Shown here: positions 43,575 through 52,985 of the stretch, piece by piece
How the letters are laid out: every line of letters begins with the position of its first letter
How positions within the stretch are numbered: the first letter of the stretch is position 1
NCBI GenBank assembly: GCA_025210775.1
Contig: JAOARB010000032.1
Coordinates: 155,694-219,693 of the forward strand
Direction of reading: 5' to 3'
Origin: Prolixibacteraceae bacterium
GTDB lineage: Bacteria; Bacteroidota; Bacteroidia; Bacteroidales; Prolixibacteraceae
DNA length: 64,000 bases
Position numbers and translations under genes: made by a program
The notes under the pieces: model-generated
The model's database searches: none
What the model was told of the DNA's origin: nothing
Seen by the model: only the letters and a program-made list of their open reading frames with translations

Positions 43575-45272
43575 ATGACAGAAACGAAGAAAATGAATGG
43601 AATGGAGGAGTCTAAAGCCCCTACCAATTTCATCCATCAAATCATAGAAGGAGAGATTTCGGAATCGAAAGGAGAAACAAAGATTCACACTCGTTTTCCT
43701 CCAGAGCCAAATGGGTATTTGCACATCGGGCATGCCAAGTCAATATGTCTAAATTTTGGCACAGCCCAGAAATATGGGGGATTGACAAACTTACGTTTTG
43801 ACGATACCAACCCATCAAAAGAAAGTACAGAATATGTAAACTCCATAAAAGACGATATCCATTGGCTTGGATTCGACTGGGGAGATAGAGAATATTATAC
43901 CTCTGATTATTTTGATAAGCTTTACGATTTCGCCGTACAACTTATCAAAGATGGATTGGCCTATGTCGATTTCCAAGATCAAGAAACTATCAGTTCTCAA
44001 CGTGGTACACCAACACGTCCTGGAACAGAGAGTCCTTACCGTAATGTAGCTCCAGAAGAGAACCTTGCTCAATTTGAGAAGATGAGAAACGGAGATTATG
44101 ACGAAGGAGCTTGTGTTCTTCGTGCTAAGATTGATATGGCATCACCAAACATGCATATGCGTGATCCTTTGATGTACCGTATCATGAAGGTAAGTCATCA
44201 CCGAACTGGAGACAAATGGTGTATCTATCCAATCTATGATTTTGCACATGGACAAGGAGACTACTGGGAGGGAATCACTCACTCAATTTGTACACTTGAA
44301 TTCGAGGTACACCGTCCACTTTACGACTGGTTTGTTGAGCATCTTAAAAAAGACAGCTACCGTCCACGCCAGATTGAGTTTTCTCGTTTAAACTTAAGCT
44401 ACACAATTATGAGTAAACGTAATTTGTTGGCTTTAGTAGAGAATAATCATGTGTCTGGATGGGATGATCCTCGTATGCCAACCATTTCAGGTTTGCGTCG
44501 ACGTGGTTATACACCAAACTCTATTCGCAATTTCTGTGAAAAAATTGGTGTAACAAAAACCAACGGTGTTACAGATGTAGCCCTATTAGAATATGCTGTA
44601 AGAGAAGATCTAAATAAAACAGCACAACGTGTAATGGGTGTAATCAATCCTCTTAAAGTAGTTATCACAAACTACCCAGAAGGACAAGTTGAAGAACTTG
44701 ATGCGGTAAACAACCCAGAAGACCCATCAATGGGAAAACGTAAAATTCCATTTACCAAAGAGATCTATATCGAAAGAGAAGATTTTATGGAAAATGCTCC
44801 ACGTAAATTCTTCCGTCTTTCAGTAGGCAAAGAGGTTCGTTTGCGTTATGCATACTTTATTACTTGTAACGAAGTAATCAAAGATGAAAACGGAGAGATC
44901 ATCGAATTGCGTTGTACTTATGATCCTGCATCTAAAGGAGGTACATCTCCTGATGGACGAAAAGTAAAAGGTACATTACACTGGGTTTCTACAACAGAGA
45001 ATGTGGAAGCTGAAGTACGAGTTTATGACCGTCTATTTAATGATCCAGCGCCATCAGGACACAAAGACAAGAACTATCTTGACTTCCTAAACCCTGAGTC
45101 ATTAAATGTTCTACCAAAATGTTATATCGAACCATTCGTAAAAGATGCTAAGGTAGAAGATCACTTCCAGTTCGAAAGATTGGGTTATTTCAATATTGAC
45201 AAAGATTCCACTTCAGAGAAGATGGTTTTTAACAAAACTGTTGGTCTTAGAGATTCGTGGTCTAAAAAATAA
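43575..45272 (+). CDS. glnS: Glutaminyl-tRNA synthetase
   Basis: A 565-residue class Ib synthetase that charges tRNA-Gln directly. It has RFPPEPNGYLHIGHAKSIC (HIGH motif, about residues 40-58), DFAHGQGDYWEGITHSICT and the KMSKS-like segment YTIMSKRNL, followed by the two beta-barrel anticodon-binding domains. The first 25 residues are a short polar extension. Its cognate tRNA-Gln (TTG) is also in this window, about 27 kb away. A terminator follows. Confidence 0.97.
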   Translation: MTETKKMNGMEESKAPTNFIHQIIEGEISESKGETKIHTRFPPEPNGYLHIGHAKSICLNFGTAQKYGGLTNLRFDDTNPSKESTEYVNSIKDDIHWLGFDWGDREYYTSDYFDKLYDFAVQLIKDGLAYVDFQDQETISSQRGTPTRPGTESPYRNVAPEENLAQFEKMRNGDYDEGACVLRAKIDMASPNMHMRDPLMYRIMKVSHHRTGDKWCIYPIYDFAHGQGDYWEGITHSICTLEFEVHRPLYDWFVEHLKKDSYRPRQIEFSRLNLSYTIMSKRNLLALVENNHVSGWDDPRMPTISGLRRRGYTPNSIRNFCEKIGVTKTNGVTDVALLEYAVREDLNKTAQRVMGVINPLKVVITNYPEGQVEELDAVNNPEDPSMGKRKIPFTKEIYIEREDFMENAPRKFFRLSVGKEVRLRYAYFITCNEVIKDENGEIIELRCTYDPASKGGTSPDGRKVKGTLHWVSTTENVEAEVRVYDRLFNDPAPSGHKDKNYLDFLNPESLNVLPKCYIEPFVKDAKVEDHFQFERLGYFNIDKDSTSEKMVFNKTVGLRDSWSKK

Positions 45273-45292
45273 TTGTTTTTGAACAATACTTT

Positions 45293-45329
45293 AAATAGGC
45301 TGTCCTTATAAAAGGATGGCCTATTTTTA
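45293..45329 (+). terminator. Terminator of glnS
   Basis: Stem AAATAGGC (45293-45300) with GCCTATTT (45319-45326), extended by GTCCTT/AAGGAT, followed by Ts. The AATAGGC stem base resembles that of the lpxA terminator. Confidence 0.88.
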
Positions 45330-45511
45330 TTTTAAGAGTATCACCCATCACCAAAACACAATAATTCTACTCTTCCATAAAAGTACTGTCCTCCTGTTCA
45401 ATTCTTTTGTAAATAATATATACTCTAGTATTGCAAAAACACAAAAGTTATTCTACTTTGTTCTCAAAATAGCCTCTATCCGTTATATGGATAGCTTATA
45501 CCTGATTGCTC

Positions 45512-47455
45512 ATGACTATACCAAATATATACAACAACACGAGTCACTTCGATTTCCCCTATAGTAGTAAAGCTATGGGAGTGAACTATACAAAAGAAAG
45601 AACCTCAATCACGTTATGGATTCCTTTTGCAGAACAAGTCGTATGGAGAATTTATGACAATGGATTAGGGGGCAAACTACTTAAAGAACTTCTATTAACA
45701 AGTCATGAAGATGGTACATGGAGTGCTGAGATCAATAAAGATCTTCATGGACATTACTATACCATTCAAGTAAAGAATCATGGCAAGTGGCTAAATGAGA
45801 TCCCAGACATCTATGCCTTTTCTACTGGTGTCAATGGACAGAGAGGAATGATTTTTGATCCAGAGAAGACCAACCCAGAGCAATGGAAAGAAGATCAATA
45901 TATACACCTTTCCCACTATACTGATGCATCCATTTATGAACTTCACGTTAGAGATTTTACCCAACATCCAGAATCTGGAGTTAATAACAATGGACTCTTT
46001 TTAGGACTTGCAGAAGAGAATACCCACAATGCCATTGGAGAGAAAACAGGGTTAAACCACTTGGTGGATCTGGGCATTAGCCACGTACATCTTCTACCAA
46101 TATCCGATTACTGTAAGCTAGACGAAAGGACACCACAAAATGGATACAATTGGGGGTATGATCCACTAAACTTCAATACCCTTGAAGGATCTTACTCCAC
46201 TAACCCATTTGATGGGATGTCGCGTATTATAGAATTTAAGAAATTAGTACAGACTCTACACAAGAATCATATTGGGGTAGTACTTGATGTGGTATATAAC
46301 CACACAGGTCTCGTTGAAGATGCCTATTTCGATCAAACAATTCCGGGTTATTATTTTAGACACAATACTGACGGACAACTATCCAATGCAAGTGGATGTG
46401 GCAATGAATTTGCATCAGAAAAGCCAATGGCAAGGAAATACCTTATAGACTCCCTTAAATACTGGTGTAAAGAATATCATATCGATGGGTTTAGATTTGA
46501 TCTAATGGGAATTTATGATATCGAAACAATGAATATCATTGAAGAAGAGTTACGCAAAATAAACCCTGCGATTCTTCTTTATGGAGAAGGTTGGACTGCC
46601 GATCGCTCTCCATTAGACGAGAGCCATAGAGCAGTAAAAAATAATACACAACAACTAAAAAACATAGCCTGTTTCTCTGACGACTTTAGAGATACCATTA
46701 AAGGAAATCAGTTTGATGTACACTCTTTAGGATTTATTTCAGGAAAACAATATGAAGAAGAACACCTTAAGCATATTATTGTAGCAGGACTACCTCATCC
46801 TCAAATCAAAGAATCTTATTTAAACAATGATCTTAAATATTGGGCAGATTCACCACAACAAGTTATCAATTTCTTCTCTTGTCACGACGACTACACCATA
46901 TTCGACAAACTAAAACTTGCTTTGGATAGAAAAGATTACGATACAATAGATGAGCGCATATGTCTAGGTCTTGCCATCAATATTCTATCTCAGGGAATCC
47001 CATTTCTTCATAGTGGTGTTGAGCTTCTTCGAACAAAGAAAGGGGTTCAAAACAGTTATAAGTCCCCTGATTTTGTTAATCAAATTGAATGGGATAAGAA
47101 GAATAACGAAGTAGTTGGGATATGTAACTATCTTAAAAATCTAATTCGATTAAGAAACGAATACCCATTTATTAAATGTGAAAATAAACAGGAGATACAA
47201 GAAAACATAGAGTTTATTAACAACTATATACCAGGAGTTGTAACCTTCATAATTCACAACAAGAAAAAAAGAGACAAACAGACATCTAAAATTTGTATCT
47301 CATTTAACAATACAACCAAACAGCACCATATAGATGTTCCTAGTGGCAATTGGAAAGAGCTATCTATAGATAAATATCAAATTCTTAAATCAGGATCAAA
47401 AACTGATATAATAGTATCTAGAGCTCTTTCTGCAACAATATATCTCGATTTATAA
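45512..47455 (+). CDS. pulA: Type I pullulanase
   Basis: About 647 residues from the ATG at 45512; a TTG two codons upstream is the only other nearby start. It is a GH13 enzyme that hydrolyses alpha-1,6 bonds in pullulan and branched glucan. An N-terminal CBM48-like domain (about residues 15-110) precedes the catalytic barrel. The barrel shows the pullulanase signature YNWGYDPLNF, DVVYNHTG, DGFRFDLMGIYD (nucleophile Asp), LLYGEGW (acid/base Glu) and SCHDDYTIFD. No signal peptide, so it probably works on internal glycogen with the distant glycogen operon. Its end overlaps the convergent gene by 6 bases. Confidence 0.94.
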   Translation: MTIPNIYNNTSHFDFPYSSKAMGVNYTKERTSITLWIPFAEQVVWRIYDNGLGGKLLKELLLTSHEDGTWSAEINKDLHGHYYTIQVKNHGKWLNEIPDIYAFSTGVNGQRGMIFDPEKTNPEQWKEDQYIHLSHYTDASIYELHVRDFTQHPESGVNNNGLFLGLAEENTHNAIGEKTGLNHLVDLGISHVHLLPISDYCKLDERTPQNGYNWGYDPLNFNTLEGSYSTNPFDGMSRIIEFKKLVQTLHKNHIGVVLDVVYNHTGLVEDAYFDQTIPGYYFRHNTDGQLSNASGCGNEFASEKPMARKYLIDSLKYWCKEYHIDGFRFDLMGIYDIETMNIIEEELRKINPAILLYGEGWTADRSPLDESHRAVKNNTQQLKNIACFSDDFRDTIKGNQFDVHSLGFISGKQYEEEHLKHIIVAGLPHPQIKESYLNNDLKYWADSPQQVINFFSCHDDYTIFDKLKLALDRKDYDTIDERICLGLAINILSQGIPFLHSGVELLRTKKGVQNSYKSPDFVNQIEWDKKNNEVVGICNYLKNLIRLRNEYPFIKCENKQEIQENIEFINNYIPGVVTFIIHNKKKRDKQTSKICISFNNTTKQHHIDVPSGNWKELSIDKYQILKSGSKTDIIVSRALSATIYLDL

Positions 47456-48667
47456 TATTGGGAAGAGCAAATTCAAGCTCTTATAATCCAAACCAAATCG
47501 CTGCCCTACATCTTCATTGGTCAACACCCCATTATAGATATAGACCCCTTCCGCAAATCCTATGTGATAGCGGATGTGGTGTTCTATACTAGGGCAGTTT
47601 GACAATTCAAGAATCGAAGAAGTTAACACATTACTCAATGCTATAGAAGTTGTTCTTGAGACACGAGTAGTGATATCTCTTACACAACAATGCACCACCC
47701 CTTTTTTAACAAAAATAGGAGATTTTCCCTCTCTTAATTCGGAAGTCTCAAAACATCCCCCTTGCATCATATTTAGATCGATGGCAACGCACCCTTTCTT
47801 CAGAATATCCATCATATCCTCTGGAATAAACAACTCTAATGGGGTGCTTTGGGATAATGCACCAATCACAACATCGGCACTCTTAAAAGCCTTCTTTAAG
47901 GCTTGTGGATAAAAGATAGAAGTAGACAAACGTCCACCGAGCTTCTCATTCAAGTCTCTTAGACGATTTACACAATCATCAAACATCTTTACCGTAGCTC
48001 CCATAGCTAGAGCACTACGAGCAGCATATTCAGCAGCAGTACTTGCTCCTAGTATTACCACCTCAGAAGGAGAGATTCCTGTAATACCACCCAAGAATAT
48101 TCCACGTCCTTTATTTTCGTTTGAAAGATAATTAGACGCAACCTGGATAGACAACATACCCGATATTTCAGATAAAATCTGAACAATTGGATATGCACTA
48201 TAATCATTCTGAAGATATTCAAAAGCAACACACGTAATACGCTTCTCAATCAAACGTTGGATAACCTCTTTCGATTGTAGATAAAGATGAAGGGGAGATA
48301 TCACAACATGCCCTCTATGTAGGTATTTTAGATCTTCATCATCTACTGGAGTCATCTTAACAATTATATTGCTTTGATAAACCTCCTCCACAGAGTTACA
48401 AATCTCCACTCCATACTCTGAATAATCGACATCATCAAAACTAGCTCCTACACCGGCATTGGAAAGCAACTTTACACTATTCCCATTCTTTATTAAAAGC
48501 TCACACCCTTGAGGTGTTAATGGAATACGGTTCTCTATTCTCCTATCAGAACCCAAGACACCGATAGTTAAGTGTTGCTTCCTCGAGAAGTGTCGCTTAA
48601 GCTCTTCTTGAGGGAGTAATTTCCGTTGTGTCAAGGACTCTAGTTTCAATAATTCTCGATCATTCAT
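47450..48667 (-). CDS. Alanine dehydrogenase / PNT-like protein with an altered nucleotide-binding loop
   Basis: A 405-residue protein of the alanine dehydrogenase/transhydrogenase family. The N-terminal domain has RIENRIPLTPQGCELL, the middle carries the Rossmann segment VVILGASTAAEYAARSA (about residues 200-216), and the C-terminal part contains NMMQGGCFETS and RVSRTTSIALSNVL. The loop reads GASTAA instead of the usual GxGxxG, so cofactor binding may be altered. If active it would interconvert alanine and pyruvate with NAD(H). It begins 3 bases after tsaE and is co-transcribed with it. Confidence 0.78.
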   Translation of the reverse strand: MNDRELLKLESLTQRKLLPQEELKRHFSRKQHLTIGVLGSDRRIENRIPLTPQGCELLIKNGNSVKLLSNAGVGASFDDVDYSEYGVEICNSVEEVYQSNIIVKMTPVDDEDLKYLHRGHVVISPLHLYLQSKEVIQRLIEKRITCVAFEYLQNDYSAYPIVQILSEISGMLSIQVASNYLSNENKGRGIFLGGITGISPSEVVILGASTAAEYAARSALAMGATVKMFDDCVNRLRDLNEKLGGRLSTSIFYPQALKKAFKSADVVIGALSQSTPLELFIPEDMMDILKKGCVAIDLNMMQGGCFETSELREGKSPIFVKKGVVHCCVRDITTRVSRTTSIALSNVLTSSILELSNCPSIEHHIRYHIGFAEGVYIYNGVLTNEDVGQRFGLDYKSLNLLFPIL

Positions 48668-48670
48668 AAA

Positions 48671-49090
48671 CTATAACTTTTCTGTAGAAATTTCTCTTCT
48701 ACCATCTTCCAATTCTTCAATTTTAACGATTACCGTATTCGAAGGCAATAAAGGATCGACAAGCTCTGGCCACTCTATTAAGCATATATTTCCAGAATAG
48801 AAATACTCTTCGTATCCGAAATCATATACTTCATGAATATTCTTGATCCTATAAAAGTCGAAATGGTATAACTCCCCTTTCGAGCTACTATATTCATTTA
48901 CCAACGAAAAGGTAGGACTGGTTACATAATCTTCAACTTCTAACACATCGCATAAGGCTTTGATAAAAGTCGTTTTCCCTACGCCCATCTTTCCATAAAA
49001 TGCAAAAACGGTTTCTTCTGAGTGAGCCTCTAAGAATTTCTCTGCCACTCTTTCAATATCTCCAATGGATTGAATTACTTCTTTAAACAT
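48671..49090 (-). CDS. tsaE: tRNA threonylcarbamoyladenosine synthesis ATPase TsaE
   Basis: A 139-residue P-loop protein with GKMGVGKTTFIKALC (Walker A, about residues 33-47), TSPTFSLVNEY and YHFDFYRI, all typical of TsaE (YjeE). It works with TsaB and TsaD to make t6A at position 37 of ANN-decoding tRNAs. It is the first gene of a pair with the alanine-dehydrogenase-like gene, 3 bases apart, and is divergent from gcvH. Confidence 0.94.
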   Translation of the reverse strand: MFKEVIQSIGDIERVAEKFLEAHSEETVFAFYGKMGVGKTTFIKALCDVLEVEDYVTSPTFSLVNEYSSSKGELYHFDFYRIKNIHEVYDFGYEEYFYSGNICLIEWPELVDPLLPSNTVIVKIEELEDGRREISTEKL

Positions 49091-49238
49091 ATTATCTATG
49101 AAAATAGTTTGAACTAGACCTTAAAATAGTATCAGCCAAATTTATATGTTTTTTGTCACTCAATGACTAACACTAGATTTTTATTAAAAAAAATATCCTA
49201 ACTTAGGGGTAAGTTACAAAAAGATTAAAATTAAAGCT

Positions 49239-49619
49239 ATGAATATTCCAGAAAATCTAAAGTATACTAAAGACCACGAATGGGTCAAAGTAGACGGTAA
49301 TGTTGCAACTGTGGGTATCACAGACTTTGCTCAATCTGAACTTGGAGAAATCGTTTATGTTGAGATCGAGACAGAGGATGAAGACCTTGAGAAAGAAGAA
49401 GTGTTTGGTACTGTAGAGGCAGTAAAAACTGTTTCAGACCTTTTCATGCCTATATCTGGAAAGGTGATAGAAGTAAACGCTGGACTTGAAGATGCACCAG
49501 AATTAGTTAACAATGATCCTTTCGGAGACGGATGGATGATTAAAATCGAAATTGCTGACAATAGTGAGTTAGAAGCTTTATTAGATGCTGCGGCATACAA
49601 AGAAGTGGTTAACGCATAA
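49239..49619 (+). CDS. gcvH: Glycine cleavage system H protein
   Basis: A 126-residue lipoyl carrier. It begins NIPENLKYTKDHEWVKVDG, and the lipoylated lysine lies in GTVEAVKTVSDLFMPISG. It shuttles the aminomethyl group between the P, T and L proteins, whose genes are not in this window. Single gene with a strong terminator. Confidence 0.97.
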   Translation: MNIPENLKYTKDHEWVKVDGNVATVGITDFAQSELGEIVYVEIETEDEDLEKEEVFGTVEAVKTVSDLFMPISGKVIEVNAGLEDAPELVNNDPFGDGWMIKIEIADNSELEALLDAAAYKEVVNA

Positions 49620-49654
49620 TTGTTCAACATCTATATCGCTAGAATGAATATGTT

Positions 49655-49688
49655 AGAGGAGTTTTCTTTGAAAAGCTCCTCTTTTTTA
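49655..49688 (+). terminator. Terminator of gcvH
   Basis: Stem AGAGGAG (49655-49661) with CTCCTCT (49676-49682), with further TTTTC/GAAAA pairing inside and T6 after it. Confidence 0.88.
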
Positions 49689-49703
49689 TTTTCAAAAAGA
49701 GAT

Positions 49704-49734
49704 AAAAAAAGCTGCCTCTAATGAGACAGCTTTT
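49704..49734 (-). terminator. Terminator of the rimP-nusA-infB operon
   Basis: Stem AAAAGCTG (49707-49714) with CAGCTTTT (49727-49734), extended by CTC/GAG. On the minus strand it is followed by a T-run (A7 at plus 49704-49710). It lies 20 bases past the infB stop codon. Confidence 0.88.
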
Positions 49735-49753
49735 CTATTATATTGAAACTACA

Positions 49754-52700
49754 TTAAAGTTTTTTAGCAACCTCTACAAGCTCGTAAGCTTCGATTACAT
49801 CGTCTACTCTAATATCGTTATATTTCTCAATACTTACACCACACTCATAACCATGAGTAACCTCTTTCACGTCGTCTTTGAAACGTTTCAAGGCAGCCAA
49901 TTCACCAGTGTAAACCACAATACCATCACGGATTAAGCGGATCTTAGCTTGACGTGTGATTTTTCCTTCACGAACAAAACATCCTGCAATAGTACCAACC
50001 TTAGAGATTTTGAATGTCTCACGTACTTCAACAGTAGCCGTAATTTCTTCTTTAATCTCTGGAGAAAGCATTCCCTCCATAGCTGATTTAACCTCTTCAA
50101 TTGCATCGTAGATGATTGAATATAGACGGATATCAATTTCTTCTTTCTCAGCCAACTTACGTGCTCCAATAGAAGGTCTTACTTGGAAACCAACTACAAT
50201 CGCATTCGAAGCGGTTGCTAACATTACATCAGATTCAGAAATTTGACCTACAGCCTTGTGAATGATATTCACTTGGATCTCTTCTGTCGACAATTTAATC
50301 AATGAGTCAGAAAGTGCCTCGATAGATCCATCCACATCACCCTTCACAATCACGTTAAGCTCTTGGAAGTTTCCAATTGCGATACGACGACCGATCTCAT
50401 CAAGTGTAATATGTTTTTGTGTACGAAGACCTTGCTCACGTTGTAACTGCTCACGTTTGTTTGCAATCTGACGAGCATCACGCTCACCTTCCATACAGTT
50501 GAACTTATCTCCAGCTTGAGGTGCACCATTCAAACCAAGTACCAATACTGGTTCAGAAGGTCCTGTCTCTTTCACTTGTTGGTTACGTTCGTTGAACATC
50601 GCTTTCACGTGACCGTGATATGGTCCAGCAAGAATAACATCTCCTACACGAAGCGTTCCTGATTCAACCAAGATAGTAGAAACATATCCACGACCTCTAT
50701 CCAATGATGATTCAACAACAGATCCAACAGCACGCTTGTTTGGATTTGCTTTAAGATCTAGCATCTCTGCTTCAAGCAATACTTTGTCTAGAAGTTCAGA
50801 AACCCCCATACCTGTTTTAGCAGAAATCTCTTGAGACTGGTATTTACCACCCCAATCTTCTACCATATAGTTCAAGTTTGCTAGCTCACTCTTAATACGT
50901 TCTGGATCCGCAGCGTCTCTATCGACTTTGTTAATTGCAAATACGATTGGTACACCTGCTGCAGACGCGTGATTGATCGCCTCAATAGTCTGTGGCATCA
51001 CACTATCATCCGCTGCTACAATAATAACGGCAACATCGGTAACTTGAGCACCACGAGCACGCATCGCTGTAAAGGCCTCGTGACCTGGAGTATCAAGGAA
51101 AGTAATCTTACGTCCATCTTCCAAAGTAACGTTATAAGCACCGATATGCTGTGTAATTCCACCAGCCTCACCAGCAATAACGTTTGCTTTACGAACATAA
51201 TCCAGTAAAGATGTCTTACCGTGGTCAACGTGTCCCATTACAGTAATAATAGGAGGACGAACCATCATATCTTCAGCTTTATCTTCCTCTTCAGCAATCG
51301 CTTCTTGTACCTCTACAGAGATAAAGTCAACTTTATAACCGAACTCTTCAGCAACGATATTCAATGTCTCTGCATCTAGACGTTGGTTAATAGAAACCAT
51401 TGTTCCTAGATTCATACAAGTTGCGATAACCTGAGTTGCTGTAACGTTCATCATGGTAGCAAGTTCACTAACAGAAACGAACTCTGTTACTTTAAGAACT
51501 TTCTTTTCTTGTTCGATTACAGCCTCTTCTTTAGCGACTTTCTCACTAGCAGCTTGTCTTTTATCTCGACGATATTTTGAACCTTTCGACTTTCCTTTAG
51601 AAGTCAAACGTGCCAAAGTATCTTTAATTTGCTTTTGTACGTCTTCTTCAGAAACCTCTTTTTTAACTATTGGCTTACGACCTTTAGTATGCTTACGGTT
51701 GTTAGGACGTTGGTTGTTACGATTTGGTCCACCACCTTGTCCACCACGTGAGCGGTTATTGTTGTTGTTTACGTTGGTGTTGTTACCGTTGGCATCTTTA
51801 TTTTGATTGTTATGCTGGCCTTGTCCTCCACGAGGTCCGCCTTTGCCACGATTACCATGGTGCTTATTAGCTCCGTCTCCACCTTTAGCGTTAATATCTA
51901 CCTTCTCTTTTGGTAGACGCTTTCTTTTCTTCTTATTCTTATCAGACTTAGATGATTTATCTGATTTTTTTTCTACTGGAAGCTCAATTTTCCCAACAAC
52001 CTTAGGACCAGACAATTTTTGTCTTTCCGTGTGAAATACACCATCCTCTTTTTTGGTCACAGCAGGTTTGCTAGCTTGATCTCGTTGTCCGTTTTCTTTA
52101 GTCATTCTTTCGTTACTTTCCTCTTTAGGCTTTTCTAAAGCTTTGTCCGTCTTATTTGTAATATCTGATGATGAAGCATCCTGAAGTGTCGATGACTCGA
52201 CTTGCGGCTTTTTCTCAACTGCAGTTTCGATGACACGTTGCTTATCAACAGCCATTTCCTTTCGGACCTCAGGAGTTATTTCTTTTTGTTTCTTAGATTT
52301 AGAAACTTCTTTTTTGGATTTATCTGGGATTGTTTCAGAAGTCGAAGCAGCAGCCTTTTTTCTCACAGTTTTCTTCTCTTCTTTAGAAGATTCTGGTTTC
52401 GATAAGTGCTCTGGTGATTTTTTCTCTTTCTTAGGCTTAGACGAAGATAGATCAATTTTACCTAATACTTTAACCTTAGGCTTCTCAATTGAGTCCTTCT
52501 CTTTCTTTTCTAATTTCGTATCACTTACTTCTTTTTTAGAAGTAACGGGAGGGGTCGACTCCTTTGGAGAAGAAGTCTCTGGTTCGCCTACGTCAGCTGC
52601 TTTTTCATCAGCAACCTCTTTAGTTTTGCGACTATTTGGGCGTAAGTTAACCTTCTCGCTCTGCTTTTTCAGATCATGATCCTTACGGAATTCATTCTCT

Positions 52701-52846
52701 AACTCTTTAATCATTGAAGGTTCGAGCTTAGTATTAGGGTTCACCTTTAGGTCAACACCTTTTTTCTGTAGAAAGTCAGTAATCGTACTGATCCCCACAT
52801 TTAGCTCTTTGGCAACCTTACTTAATCTTTTTCCTTCTGAAACCAT
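49754..52846 (-). CDS. infB: Translation initiation factor IF-2
   Basis: A 1030-residue GTPase that places initiator tRNA on the ribosome. The N-terminal IF2_N helix-turn region (residues 1-50, KRLSKVAKELNVG) is followed by a very long charged Lys/Glu/Ser linker (about 60-350). Next comes a Gly/Asn/Arg-rich tract (about 335-390) and a second IF2_N-like domain (about 445-500). The G domain (from about 525) shows GHVDHGKTSLLDY, DTPGHEAF and INKVDRD, followed by domains II-IV. Long N-terminal linkers are common in Bacteroidota. It is last in the rimP-nusA-infB operon. Confidence 0.97.
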   Translation of the reverse strand: MVSEGKRLSKVAKELNVGISTITDFLQKKGVDLKVNPNTKLEPSMIKELENEFRKDHDLKKQSEKVNLRPNSRKTKEVADEKAADVGEPETSSPKESTPPVTSKKEVSDTKLEKKEKDSIEKPKVKVLGKIDLSSSKPKKEKKSPEHLSKPESSKEEKKTVRKKAAASTSETIPDKSKKEVSKSKKQKEITPEVRKEMAVDKQRVIETAVEKKPQVESSTLQDASSSDITNKTDKALEKPKEESNERMTKENGQRDQASKPAVTKKEDGVFHTERQKLSGPKVVGKIELPVEKKSDKSSKSDKNKKKRKRLPKEKVDINAKGGDGANKHHGNRGKGGPRGGQGQHNNQNKDANGNNTNVNNNNNRSRGGQGGGPNRNNQRPNNRKHTKGRKPIVKKEVSEEDVQKQIKDTLARLTSKGKSKGSKYRRDKRQAASEKVAKEEAVIEQEKKVLKVTEFVSVSELATMMNVTATQVIATCMNLGTMVSINQRLDAETLNIVAEEFGYKVDFISVEVQEAIAEEEDKAEDMMVRPPIITVMGHVDHGKTSLLDYVRKANVIAGEAGGITQHIGAYNVTLEDGRKITFLDTPGHEAFTAMRARGAQVTDVAVIIVAADDSVMPQTIEAINHASAAGVPIVFAINKVDRDAADPERIKSELANLNYMVEDWGGKYQSQEISAKTGMGVSELLDKVLLEAEMLDLKANPNKRAVGSVVESSLDRGRGYVSTILVESGTLRVGDVILAGPYHGHVKAMFNERNQQVKETGPSEPVLVLGLNGAPQAGDKFNCMEGERDARQIANKREQLQREQGLRTQKHITLDEIGRRIAIGNFQELNVIVKGDVDGSIEALSDSLIKLSTEEIQVNIIHKAVGQISESDVMLATASNAIVVGFQVRPSIGARKLAEKEEIDIRLYSIIYDAIEEVKSAMEGMLSPEIKEEITATVEVRETFKISKVGTIAGCFVREGKITRQAKIRLIRDGIVVYTGELAALKRFKDDVKEVTHGYECGVSIEKYNDIRVDDVIEAYELVEVAKKL

Positions 52847-52985
52847 ATAATAGCTTTGAATCTTTTTTAAAATTAAAAGTATTTCCTAGTTACAGACCTA
52901 TCCTTATACTTCATTCTCTATCTAGAAAAAGAGAAGTGAAGTGGGACCGTATTGTCGGCCCCAACCTTATTATCTATGACATAAT

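Noticed and set aside
45316..45564. 82-residue open frame before pulA
   Set aside because: It overlaps the glnS terminator and the start of pulA, and looks like translated AT-rich spacer.
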